Origin: Geomesophilobacter sediminis
GTDB taxonomy: Bacteria > Desulfobacterota > Desulfuromonadia > Geobacterales > Geobacteraceae
Length of the DNA: 64,000 nucleotides
Reading direction: 5' to 3'
Assembly (NCBI RefSeq): GCF_016458275.1
Contig: NZ_JAEMHM010000022.1
Span: 41,291-105,290 of the forward strand
The notes beneath the pieces were generated by a model, which saw only the letters and a program-made list of their open reading frames with translations, was not told the origin of the DNA and did no database searches. Position numbers and translations under genes: made by a program. Below are positions 1-8,354 of the stretch, in pieces; position 1 is the stretch's first letter, and every line of letters begins with the position of its first letter.

Positions 1-2
1 CC

Positions 3-482
3 GGTTTCGTCATCCTGAGCGGCTGCCTCAAATGGACCCTCTACCTGAGCCGCTATTTCATCGCCTTTTTCGTGGTGATGGCACCCCTGGTGGCCGTGAT
101 CCTCGACGGCCCGAGGCAGCGCTCGGCGCTGGCCGGGGGGGCGCTCATCCTGCTTTTGCTGTCCTTCCCGGTGCTCACCTTCAACCAGATGCGCCCGCTG
201 GTGGGGCCCCAGTCGGTCTTCAGCACCGATCGGATTGACCAGTACTTCAAGGCCCGCCCCGAGGCCAAACCGTACCTCGTTTCCCTGGTCGCAATGGCGC
301 ACGCGCAGCCCAACCATAACGTCGGTCTGATCAACCACGGCGGCAACGTCCTGGAATACCTCGTCTGGGTGCTCCTCAATGACGGGACGGGGACCTACCG
401 GATCGAGCACCTGGACGTGGACAACGCGTCGGGAAAGATCAAGCTGGAAGGCTTCACCAGTTGGTACCCGATCGGTATCTGA
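3..482 (+). CDS. Membrane protein, C-terminal part (glycosyltransferase-like), cut by window start
   Basis: The reading frame is open from the first bases of the window, so the start lies upstream; about 159 residues are visible. The first 60 residues contain two hydrophobic stretches (one near the window edge, one at about residues 40-58) and the rest is a soluble tail ending at TGA 480-482. The tail (a mention of a query-like RPLVGPQSVF stretch, then a GGNVLEYLVW stretch) resembles the extracytoplasmic end of multi-membrane lipid-linked sugar transferases such as those at 1241 and 8355, but no catalytic part is visible. It ends 7 bases before the next glycosyltransferase, so it is probably the preceding gene of the same operon. 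The function is inferred from context only. Confidence 0.6.
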   Translation, partial: GFVILSGCLKWTLYLSRYFIAFFVVMAPLVAVILDGPRQRSALAGGALILLLLSFPVLTFNQMRPLVGPQSVFSTDRIDQYFKARPEAKPYLVSLVAMAHAQPNHNVGLINHGGNVLEYLVWVLLNDGTGTYRIEHLDVDNASGKIKLEGFTSWYPIGI

Positions 483-489
483 GGTTCAT

Positions 490-1236
490 GTGGCTCCGGA
501 ATCCTTTTCCATAGTCATACCTGCCTTCAATGAGGCGGAACGCCTCCCCCTCCACTTGGAGCAGATCGAGCGTTACTTCCGCGACGCGGGCACGGAGTAC
601 GAGATCATCGTGGTCGACGACGGGAGCACCGACGCGACCGCCGCGGTCCTGAGCGAACCGGCCCGGTGCAGCACGCGCCTCAGGCTGATCCGCCTTCCCG
701 AGAACCGCGGCAAGGGACACGCCGTCAAAACGGGCATGCTGGCGGCCCGGGGGACCTTCAGGATCTTCACCGATGCCGACGGCTCCACGCCGATCGAGGA
801 ACTGCAGCGGCTTAAGGCCCGGCTTACCGGCGGGGTCGAGATCGCGATCGGTTCCCGGGCGCTGCGGGACCCGTCCCGGATGGTGCGGGGGACCCTGCAC
901 CGGAAGGTGATGGGCACCGTTTTCAACTGGATTGCGCGCTCGGTGACCTCTGCCGGTGTTGCCGACACCCAGTGCGGCTTCAAGCTCTTCACCGAACGAG
1001 CCGTGGCCGCCATTTTCCCGCTGCAGCGCATCGACGGTTTCGGGTTCGACGTCGAATTGCTCTTTTTGGCCCGCAAATACGGGTTCCCGATTGCCGAGGT
1101 CCCGGTGAACTGGACCAACGTCGCCGGGTCGAAGGTTCGGCTGATCCGGGACTCCTGGCGGATGTTCCTCGACGTGATGAGGGTGCGCGGTAATGACCTG
1201 CTCGGTAGGTACCGGTTGGGAAAACAAGGAAGGTGA
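490..1236 (+). CDS. Family 2 glycosyltransferase, dolichyl-phosphate glucosyltransferase-like
   Basis: A 248-residue GT-A fold enzyme expected to move a sugar from a nucleotide sugar to polyprenyl phosphate on the cytoplasmic face. Visible motifs: SIVIPAFNEAERL at the N terminus, VVDDGSTDAT (nucleotide binding), TDADGSTP (the metal-binding DXD-type site) and DTQCGFKLF, a signature of the ALG5/DPM1-like branch. There is no C-terminal membrane segment. The frame is open further upstream, but I chose GTG 490 because homology begins right after it and GAGG at 481-484 is well placed. It overlaps the next gene by four codons only if that gene used an earlier start; with the ATG at 1241 the spacing is 4 bases. 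Its product could feed the membrane transferases beside it. Confidence 0.85.
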   Translation: MAPESFSIVIPAFNEAERLPLHLEQIERYFRDAGTEYEIIVVDDGSTDATAAVLSEPARCSTRLRLIRLPENRGKGHAVKTGMLAARGTFRIFTDADGSTPIEELQRLKARLTGGVEIAIGSRALRDPSRMVRGTLHRKVMGTVFNWIARSVTSAGVADTQCGFKLFTERAVAAIFPLQRIDGFGFDVELLFLARKYGFPIAEVPVNWTNVAGSKVRLIRDSWRMFLDVMRVRGNDLLGRYRLGKQGR

Positions 1237-1240
1237 TGTG

Positions 1241-2677
1241 ATGAACGCGACGACAACGGACGCCGGGACGACGCGGACCTGGTGCATCGTCGCCGCCCTT
1301 TTGTGGCTGGCGGTACTGGTGCTCCTCTTCGTCAACTGCGGCTCCAATCCCAACTTCTGGTTCGACGAAAGTGGGCAGTTCTGGATGAGCCGCGGCCAGA
1401 CCCATTTCATGCCCCCCCTTACCCCGGACGGGACCCTGGCCGACGTCCTCCAGGCCAACCGTACCGCAAACAGCGACCCCGGCGGCTTCACCGTCCTTTT
1501 GCACTGGTGGCTCGCCGGCGGGAGCGCCCCCGCCTGGCTGCGCACCCTCCCTTTTCTCTTCTTCGTCGCGACCATGGCGGCCTTCGCCGCGCTGGCCCGT
1601 CTTTGGACCGGAAACCGCGGGCTCGCCCTCGCCGCCGGCTTGGTCCCCGCCGCAGTTCCGCTTCTCACCCGCTTCGCCTTCGAGCTGCGCGCCTACTCCA
1701 TGGAGGCGTGCGGCGTGGCGGTGGTGCTGCTGCTTCTCTACCATGTCGGCCGGCGCCCGACCGTTGCCGGGTATCTTGGCCTCGGATGCGTCGCCGCCCT
1801 CTTTCTCACCTCCCGCTACAGCCTCATCTGCACCCTCGCCGCCGCGGCGGTGGTCGTTTGGTGGCAAAACGCCCAGCGCCCCTTGCGGCAGCGGGCCGCC
1901 TTTCTCGCGGCCTACGGCATCCCGGTCGCGGCAGCCTGCCTGGGGATCTACCTGGTCACCCTCGGGCATCCGCTCGCCCATCAGAAGCCGGAGCCGCCCG
2001 ACTACGTACAGCTCTACATCCTCCACGGCAAGAGCCTGGGGGAGATCGCCGAGATCTTCGGGAAAGGGCTTGCCTCGACCTACCTCGGCTCGGTCCTCTT
2101 CGGCGCGACCTGGCTCTGGTGCCGGTTGCGGCGCGACGAGGAGAGCGGCTACCGCCTCTTTACCCCGCTGTTCATCATGGTGCTCCTGGTGAACGCGGCG
2201 TTCGCGCTCCTCTCCTTCGCGGGGAAGTATCCCTGGTGTCCCCAGCTGCGCTGGGGGATCAGCCTCGACCTCCTTGCTGCGGCAGGCATGTTCCCTACCG
2301 TCTTGATGCTCTGGAAGGGAAGCGCCCTGCGCCGGCAGGTTTCGGTCGGCCTTATCTCCCTGGTGGTCACGGTGGCGGCCGGCGCGGGCGCCCTGGCAGT
2401 GAGCGCCACCACCCGCCTTGATTCCGACGACCATATCTATGCGAACCTGATGGCGCTGGGGCCGGAGAAGCTTGCCGGCCGCCGCGTCTTCGTCGAGATT
2501 ACTGCGCAGCCGTCGGTGCGGTACCTTTTCGAGTACGGGCCGCTGAAACAGTATGCCGACGGCATCTATCCCCGGAACTTCCAGTTCGAGGTGCCGGCGA
2601 ATATGAACACGGCGGGGCTTCCCATCGATTATTTCCTGTCCCCCGGGACGATTCGGAAATCGGAATTCTCCCGGTGA
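1241..2677 (+). CDS. Multi-membrane glycosyltransferase, PMT/ArnT (GT39-like) type
   Basis: A 478-residue integral membrane protein with about ten hydrophobic helices and an early acidic loop (NPNFWFDESGQFWMSRGQ) of the kind that holds the catalytic Asp in GT-C enzymes. Such enzymes use a polyprenyl-phosphate sugar on the outer face of the inner membrane. The start ATG 1241 follows AAGGAAGGTG at 1227-1236. It is a clear paralogue of the protein at 6477-7904: both share the NPNFWFDE loop, VLQANRTAN, PWCPQ.RWGI and a C terminus of the form FDYF(L/I)S....RK(S/G)EFSR. It sits in the same transcription unit as the family 2 transferase upstream. The acceptor cannot be told from sequence. Confidence 0.75.
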   Translation: MNATTTDAGTTRTWCIVAALLWLAVLVLLFVNCGSNPNFWFDESGQFWMSRGQTHFMPPLTPDGTLADVLQANRTANSDPGGFTVLLHWWLAGGSAPAWLRTLPFLFFVATMAAFAALARLWTGNRGLALAAGLVPAAVPLLTRFAFELRAYSMEACGVAVVLLLLYHVGRRPTVAGYLGLGCVAALFLTSRYSLICTLAAAAVVVWWQNAQRPLRQRAAFLAAYGIPVAAACLGIYLVTLGHPLAHQKPEPPDYVQLYILHGKSLGEIAEIFGKGLASTYLGSVLFGATWLWCRLRRDEESGYRLFTPLFIMVLLVNAAFALLSFAGKYPWCPQLRWGISLDLLAAAGMFPTVLMLWKGSALRRQVSVGLISLVVTVAAGAGALAVSATTRLDSDDHIYANLMALGPEKLAGRRVFVEITAQPSVRYLFEYGPLKQYADGIYPRNFQFEVPANMNTAGLPIDYFLSPGTIRKSEFSR

Positions 2678-2715
2678 CGGGAGCCTGGGCATGAAATGGT
2701 AAAGGGGAAGAACTC

Positions 2716-3864
2716 GTGAACCTGGAAGGTCTCAAATACCTGGTGGTCGGTGCCGGCTTTTACGGTGCGGTGACCGCCGAGCGGATCGCCGCCGATCTCG
2801 GCGAGCGGGTGCTGGTCATCGACAAGCGCTCCCACGTCGGGGGGAACAGCTACTCCGAAAACGATCCGGCAACCGGCATTGAATGCCACGTCTACGGCTC
2901 CCACATCTTCCACACCTCCGATCCTGAGGTCTGGAGTTACCTCTGCCGTTTCGCCTCACTGAACCACTACCGCCACCAGGTCCTGACCCTTTTCGGGGAC
3001 CGCGTCTTCCAGATGCCGATCAACCTGGCCACCATCAACGCCTTCTATGGGGTCAATCTCACGCCGGCTGAAGCGCGTGAATTCATCCGGCAGGAGATCG
3101 AGAAGGAGAGCATCTCCGCCCCGAAAAACCTGGAGGAGAAGGCGATCTCGCTGGTGGGGCGTCCCCTGTACGAGGCGTTCGTCAAGGGGTACACGGTGAA
3201 ACAGTGGGAGACCGACCCGCGGCTTCTCCCGGCCGACATCATTACCCGGCTTCCCTTCCGCTTCGGTTACAAGAGCGACTACTTCAACGACCCGTGGCAA
3301 GGAATTCCGCTCGACGGTTACGCGCCGCTGTTTCGCCGCATGCTCGATCATCCCAATGTCGAGCTCAGGCTGGGAACGGATTTCTTCGCGGTGCGGGACC
3401 GGGTCCCGGCCGACTGCCGGGTCATCTTCACCGGCCCCATCGACCGTTTCTTCGACTACCGCTTCGGGCGGCTTGGGTGGCGTACCCTGCGCTTTGAGAA
3501 GGAGGTCTGCCCGGTGGGAGATTTCCAGGGGACCACGGTGATGAACTATGCTGACGCGGCGGTTCCTTACACCCGCATCCACGAGTTCCGCCACTATCAC
3601 GAGGAGCGCGACTATCCGGAGGACCGCACCGTCATCTACCGCGAATATTCACGGACCGCCGCCGGGGAGGAAGAACCGTACTATCCCATTGGCACCGCGG
3701 CCGACCGCGAGATGCTGGAGCTGTACCAGGACGCGGCGCAAAAGCTCCCCAACGTGAGCTTCGGCGGACGGCTCGGCAACTATCGGTACCTGGATATGGA
3801 CAAAGCGATTCAGGCGGCGTTGCAGACGTACCAGCGGGAAATCAAGGGAGCCGGGCCGAGGTAG
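2716..3864 (+). CDS. glf: UDP-galactopyranose mutase
   Basis: A 382-residue flavoenzyme that converts UDP-galactopyranose to UDP-galactofuranose in the cytoplasm. Visible: the FAD-binding GxGxxG (G12, G14, G17), then VIDKRSHVGGNSY, the family motif GSHIFHTSDPEVW, RVFQMPINL, the conserved YTVKQW segment and the C-terminal NYRYLDMDKAI. Length matches the family (367-400). The start is GTG 2716 with AGGGGAAG at 2702-2709. It lies 38 bases after the GT39-like gene and before another family 2 transferase. It indicates that the glycan made here contains galactofuranose, an established role of Glf. Confidence 0.95.
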   Translation: MNLEGLKYLVVGAGFYGAVTAERIAADLGERVLVIDKRSHVGGNSYSENDPATGIECHVYGSHIFHTSDPEVWSYLCRFASLNHYRHQVLTLFGDRVFQMPINLATINAFYGVNLTPAEAREFIRQEIEKESISAPKNLEEKAISLVGRPLYEAFVKGYTVKQWETDPRLLPADIITRLPFRFGYKSDYFNDPWQGIPLDGYAPLFRRMLDHPNVELRLGTDFFAVRDRVPADCRVIFTGPIDRFFDYRFGRLGWRTLRFEKEVCPVGDFQGTTVMNYADAAVPYTRIHEFRHYHEERDYPEDRTVIYREYSRTAAGEEEPYYPIGTAADREMLELYQDAAQKLPNVSFGGRLGNYRYLDMDKAIQAALQTYQREIKGAGPR

Positions 3865-4021
3865 GATCGGGGCTTGGTAAAACCAACGGGAAATCAAGGC
3901 GGCTTCGGTGGGAGCGCCATTGCATTCTGGGCGCAAACCGCCGGAGGCGGTACCCGTAGTCGATAGCGGCAGGAATGGCGCTTTCACAGGGCAGGACAGG
4001 GCTGGACCGGGAGGGATTGTT

Positions 4022-4720
4022 ATGAGACATGAATTGGCGCTGGTGATGCCGGTTTACAACGAGGAGGAGTGCATCGAGCCGGTGGTTACTTCCTGGCGCA
4101 GCGAGTTCGTGAGCCTGGGCATCGACTTCGTCATGCTGGTGCTGAACGACGGCTCCAGAGACCGTACCGCCGAGGTGCTGGCCCGATTCGGGGACGATCC
4201 CCGGATCCGGGTGATCAACAAGGCGAACAGCGGTCACGGCCCGACCATCCTGCAGGGGTACCGCTTCGGCGTGGAGCTCGCCGAATGGGTCTTCCAGACC
4301 GACAGTGACGACGAGATGAAGCCGCAGCACTTCAAGGAGCTGTGGCTTCGCAGGAATCAATACGACGCCCTTTTCGGGTTCCGGCAGGGGCGGGAACAGA
4401 GCCTCGGGCGTTCCCTGATCAGCCTCGTTTCGCGCCGGGCGGTCGGGCTTCTCTTCGGCAGCGGGGTCGTCGACGTCAATACGCCGTACCGGCTGATCCG
4501 CTCCAGCCTCTTGCAAGAGATCGTTCGCGGCATCCCGGACGACACCTTCGCCCCCAACCTGGTCATCTCCGGCATGGTGGCCCGCAAGAAAAGCCGCATC
4601 TACAACCACCCGGTCCCGCACGAAGGGCGCCGGACCGGCAGCGTCTCGATCGTCCGCTGGAAGCTCTGGAAGGCGGCGCTGCGCTCGCTGTTGCAGACGG
4701 TGAAAATCAGCCGTTCCTGA
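4022..4720 (+). CDS. Family 2 glycosyltransferase, DPM1-like
   Basis: A 232-residue soluble GT-A enzyme. It begins ELALVMPVYNEEECIE, has LNDGSRDRTAEVL (nucleotide site), FQTDSDDEMKP (DXD-type metal site) and VDVNTPYRLIR, which parallels the 'CGFR' region of polyprenyl-phosphate sugar synthases. The ATG at 4022 follows GGGAGG at 4009-4014, which decides the start over the longer open frame. A perfect 6-bp hairpin (ACCGCC/GGCGGT, 3937-3951) lies in the 157-base gap after glf. No membrane segment is present. Likely role: lipid-linked sugar synthesis for the surface glycan; donor sugar unknown. Confidence 0.82.
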   Translation: MRHELALVMPVYNEEECIEPVVTSWRSEFVSLGIDFVMLVLNDGSRDRTAEVLARFGDDPRIRVINKANSGHGPTILQGYRFGVELAEWVFQTDSDDEMKPQHFKELWLRRNQYDALFGFRQGREQSLGRSLISLVSRRAVGLLFGSGVVDVNTPYRLIRSSLLQEIVRGIPDDTFAPNLVISGMVARKKSRIYNHPVPHEGRRTGSVSIVRWKLWKAALRSLLQTVKISRS

Positions 4721-4761
4721 CCCCAGCTTGCTTTGCGACGCTCTCTCTGCGGTTTAAAACA

Positions 4762-6351
4762 TCAGGAGCGGTGTACCTTGTATATCGTCAAATCGTAGGG
4801 TTGATGATCGAAACGCGGTACCGGCTCAAGTATCTTGATTTTGTGTTTCATGCTTCCGGCTACCAGAAAGTAATCTATTTTATTTGCCAGTAACTCCTTG
4901 GTGAGCTCCCGGTCGGAAATGCCGCTTTTGGCTTCACCGAAATATCTCGATTTCAAATAAAAAGCCAAGTCGAACATCAAATTCCAGTTTTCGTGCTCGC
5001 TGGCTATGTTGCAGCCATTCATTTTACAGCGGCATGAGAGGGTCTTGCTGAGCTGATATACCTGGTTTACACTATTTACGTGGTCGATATCCTTGTACAT
5101 GCGGTATGCCGTCAGGCACAGCAACGACGAGTATAATGATATGAAGATTGCCCAGGTTTGAATCTGTTTCAATACGTGTTTGGACAATAAGTCAGTGAGA
5201 AGATATGCGCTGAGCACATACAGGATTATCACGTTTATCAGAACATATCTTTGCCCCTCGTAATACAAAGCGAAGTATCCCACCGGATAAAGTAGTAACG
5301 TATAAATGAGCAAGTAAATCTTCCGCTCGAAAACCTCCCTCAAACAAAAAAATTTGTACAGCAATACTACGAACGTGACAACAAAGATGTAGTTTGTCGC
5401 CAGTCCCGTGACATACCTCCTGACATTGTTGAGAACCAAATGCAGATAAAAGGTGAAATCGCCCGGCGACGCAAACGGGTTCCAGGCCGGGAACCTCATG
5501 TACGTTGGATCTTCGCAGACTGAAACGGCGGTGGCATTGGGCGGAGGTAAAAAACCATCGGTCAGCATCGGGGGGCCCAGTGAACCGGGCCGAACCAGTG
5601 ACAGATTCACACTTCCGCCGGTCGCGACGGTCAGTTTGTGGTATTTGCTGCTCAGAAGAAAAATCCACCCACCGCAGAGCATGCCGAACACGATGATTCC
5701 ACAGATGAACCTGGTAAGAATAATTCTTTTTTTATTCCGGTCCTTGGCTGAAGCCGTGCAGCAGATACCGACACTGGTGAAATGAAGTACAAAAAAGTAA
5801 AGATTGTAATTCTTAGCCAGGTAGGCAATGGCTCCCAGGATGCCTGCTTTTATTCCTGAAAGACTCTGGATCTTGCGGCCGCATGTACTGAGTTGATACA
5901 GATAATAGGTCAGTACGCATGCGCCAAGCAGGTCAGCTCCAACATCGTTTTGTGCATACCAGGCTATCACCGGGGCCAGTGAGAGCAGATACAGTATCTT
6001 GACCCGTGGAAGCACCTTTATTTCTTCGAGCAGGATCCCGATGCCCAAAAGGGACGCTAAACCGATGCAAAGGGACGCAATTCTAAAGGCGGTGGTGGGT
6101 TCCATATTGAAGTACAGGAGTGGAACCAGGAGCCATGATATCAAGGGTGACCAGTATCCGTTGACCGCATCCTTGAAATCGCCATCCAGATATTTTTGGG
6201 CGAGGGAAAGATAGCTGATGCCATCGGCGTCGATTTCATGCTGGTAGAACTTCATGAGAATCGCCGATACCACCAGATAGTGAAGAATCAGTACGAGATA
6301 CCAGCCCGTTCGGTGACCTGCTGGGTTCCCGTCCTCAAGTGAAAGGCTCAT
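4762..6351 (-). CDS. Multi-membrane glycosyltransferase-like protein
   Basis: A 529-residue integral membrane protein with around ten helices. It has an early acidic segment (HEIDADGISYLSLAQ) like the catalytic loop of GT39/ArnT-type enzymes, and a C-terminal soluble domain rich in Cys (SCRCKMNGCN). The start ATG 6351 follows GGGGAAAAAA and is preferred to the longer open frame to 6423. The gene is clearly poorer in GC than its neighbours and uses more A/T-ending codons, suggesting a different origin from the surrounding cluster. It is convergent with the preceding family 2 gene. Family assignment rests on topology and the acidic loop, so it is moderate. Confidence 0.65.
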   Translation of the reverse strand: MSLSLEDGNPAGHRTGWYLVLILHYLVVSAILMKFYQHEIDADGISYLSLAQKYLDGDFKDAVNGYWSPLISWLLVPLLYFNMEPTTAFRIASLCIGLASLLGIGILLEEIKVLPRVKILYLLSLAPVIAWYAQNDVGADLLGACVLTYYLYQLSTCGRKIQSLSGIKAGILGAIAYLAKNYNLYFFVLHFTSVGICCTASAKDRNKKRIILTRFICGIIVFGMLCGGWIFLLSSKYHKLTVATGGSVNLSLVRPGSLGPPMLTDGFLPPPNATAVSVCEDPTYMRFPAWNPFASPGDFTFYLHLVLNNVRRYVTGLATNYIFVVTFVVLLYKFFCLREVFERKIYLLIYTLLLYPVGYFALYYEGQRYVLINVIILYVLSAYLLTDLLSKHVLKQIQTWAIFISLYSSLLCLTAYRMYKDIDHVNSVNQVYQLSKTLSCRCKMNGCNIASEHENWNLMFDLAFYLKSRYFGEAKSGISDRELTKELLANKIDYFLVAGSMKHKIKILEPVPRFDHQPYDLTIYKVHRS

Positions 6352-6476
6352 TTTTTCCCCATCCCGTCCACAATGAGTGAACTGACCGGTGGAGGCACCG
6401 TTATACGGGCATCCACCGGTCAAATTGTTTGGCCCCTGGAGCGCCGTCGGGACCGCACCGGACCGTTCGAAAAGTG

Positions 6477-7904
6477 CTACCGCGAAAACTCTCCCTTCCG
6501 TATCTGTGTCGATGAAATGAAGTAGTCGAAGGGGCGGTTCCCCTCAACGAGGTTCGCCGGGATCTCGAACCGGAAGTTGGCCGGGTAGATCCCGTCGGCG
6601 TACTTTTGCAGCGGGCCGAACTCGTAGAGGTAACGCAGTGACGCCTGCGCCGGGCCTTCCACGAAGAGGTATTTGTCGCGTAGCGTTTCGGGCCCCAGGG
6701 CGAGGAGGTTTTCCAGGATCCGGTCCGAGGTGTAGAGGGTCGTGGTGGCGCTGTTGTAAAGCGCGACCGTGGCGCAGAAGAGGCCGGCGACGAACAGCGT
6801 CCTCGCCCGTGCCTTTTCGGAAAGTGCCGCGGCGCTGTAGACCATCCAGGCGACGGGGAACCAGGAAAGGATGGAGATGGTGTTCAGGGCAATTCCCCAG
6901 CGGGCCTGCGGACACCAGGGGTATTTCCCCAGCGCCGACAGCAGGAGAAACTCGGCGTTGAGCACGCCCGCCACCAGGAGGAAGGTAGTGAAGCGCTGGT
7001 ACTGCGAACGCTTGTTTTTCCGGAAGGCGAAGCCGAGATAGACGGCCGCAAGGACGACGGTGCCGATTCCCCGGATCGAAAATAGACCGTCGGCGGCGAT
7101 CCAGAGTTGGTCGACCACCGTCTTGCCGCGCATGATGAAGTCCTGCACGTAGGGGCCCGGATCTGCCTTTTGGTGGGATCCCGGATGCGCCAGGGTGATG
7201 AAATAGATCGCCGCGGAGCTGGCGAGAACGGGGAGGGCATAGGCCACGACCCGGGGCATTGCCTTGCGCAGGCCCAAGGGGCGCACCTGAAACAGGACGG
7301 CAAAACCCACCGCCACCGCCACGCAGATGAAGCTGTAGCGCCCGGTGAGAAACAGGGCCATCAGCCCCCCGAGGACCAGGTAACCGCCGACGCTCTTGCG
7401 CCGGGAGACGTACTCCAGGGTCAACACGGCCGCCGCAGTGCCGCACGTCTCCATGGAATAGGGGCGCAGTTCCAGGGCGTAACGGGTGAGCTGCGACCCG
7501 GCGGCGGGGAGCAGGCCCGCCGCGAGGCTCAGCGGGAGGTTTCCGGTCCAGAGGTAGGCCAGCGCGGCAAAGGCGGCCATCGTGCCGACGAAGAAGAGAA
7601 AGGAAAACGTGCGCAGCCATCCGGGCGAGGTACCTCCGGCCATCCACCCGTGGAGCCCCACGGTGTACCCACCGGGGTCCATGTTCGCGGTGCGGTTGGC
7701 CTGGAGCACCTCGGAAAGGGTGCCGGCGGGGGTGAGGGGAGGGGAGTAGTGGATCTGCCCGCGGCTCATCCAGAACTGCCCTGCTTCGTCGAACCAGAAG
7801 TTGGGGTTGGTCCCGCAGCGGGCATAGAGCATTACCAGCACCACGATCCAGAGTGCCATAACCAGCGCGGTCCAGATCGATCCGGAAGCAGTCTCAGTTC
7901 GCAT
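6477..7904 (-). CDS. Multi-membrane glycosyltransferase, GT39-like, paralogue of 1241-2677
   Basis: A 475-residue integral membrane protein. It shares the acidic loop NPNFWFDEAGQFWMSRGQ, the VLQANRTANMDPGGYTV segment, RPYSMETCG, YPWCPQARWGI and the last residues with the gene at 1241, so the two are duplicates. The start ATG 7904 has AAAGGAA just upstream. Expected role is transfer of a lipid-linked sugar on the periplasmic face. A possible sigma-54-type promoter lies at 8086-8101. The long open frame upstream of ATG 7904 has no recognisable homology and is not counted as coding. Confidence 0.75.
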   Translation of the reverse strand: MRTETASGSIWTALVMALWIVVLVMLYARCGTNPNFWFDEAGQFWMSRGQIHYSPPLTPAGTLSEVLQANRTANMDPGGYTVGLHGWMAGGTSPGWLRTFSFLFFVGTMAAFAALAYLWTGNLPLSLAAGLLPAAGSQLTRYALELRPYSMETCGTAAAVLTLEYVSRRKSVGGYLVLGGLMALFLTGRYSFICVAVAVGFAVLFQVRPLGLRKAMPRVVAYALPVLASSAAIYFITLAHPGSHQKADPGPYVQDFIMRGKTVVDQLWIAADGLFSIRGIGTVVLAAVYLGFAFRKNKRSQYQRFTTFLLVAGVLNAEFLLLSALGKYPWCPQARWGIALNTISILSWFPVAWMVYSAAALSEKARARTLFVAGLFCATVALYNSATTTLYTSDRILENLLALGPETLRDKYLFVEGPAQASLRYLYEFGPLQKYADGIYPANFRFEIPANLVEGNRPFDYFISSTQIRKGEFSR

Positions 7905-8354
7905 CGTTATTCCTTTCCCACATGCATTGCATAGCACGGCCGCCGGCCCCCGGAAATCGGGGCGGCGCCGGGGCGACAACAGCGGGCCGACGGTGTCGGC
8001 ACCCTTCGTTTCACTTGGCGGGGAGGATCGATCCGGCGCGGCAAACGCCTGAGACAACCGCGCCGGTAACGGTCTGGGATCTGACTGCATAATTCGTGCA
8101 CATTCACCTTACGAAACGTGCACATTTGATAATCGCGCCGGATCAGCAGGTTATGGTGCAACCTTGCGAAAACTCAAGGTTCGCCCCCAAAGGGCGCGGT
8201 GATTTCACGGGATTCGGGACGATGAAATGTGCAAATGGCGGTGCCGGCTTGGGGGGGGCGGACCGGCGGGCCTGAGGGGGACGGTGCAGCGGTGGCACCC
8301 AGGAGCGGGGTACGGCAACCGTGGGGCGGGCCCGGGGAAAAGGGGGCTCGCTTT
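7905..8354. other. 450-base intergenic gap upstream of the 7904 gene
   Basis: No gene seen. It holds the possible sigma-54 site at 8086-8101 and a second GTGCAC copy at 8119-8124 within AAACGTGCACATTT. Similar words recur upstream of the acyltransferase at 11181-11210, which makes them candidate regulatory sites. The rest (8240-8350) is G-rich and shows no conserved reading frame. Confidence 0.5.
8086..8101 (-). promoter_or_regulatory. Possible sigma-54-type promoter
   Basis: On the minus strand the sequence is GTGCACGAATTATGCA. It matches GCACG of the -24 element and TGCA of the -12 element with the right 16-base frame, but the invariant GG is TG. It is close to the site at 11181-11196 (shared core GCACGAATTNTGCA). 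It would drive the gene starting at 7904 with a leader of roughly 170 bases. Confidence 0.3.

Noticed and set aside
454..2692. Long open frames on the minus strand opposite the first glycosyltransferase genes
   Set aside because: They are shadows of GC-rich genes on the plus strand: Pro/Arg/Gly-rich, no known motifs, and overlapped completely by genes with clear homology.
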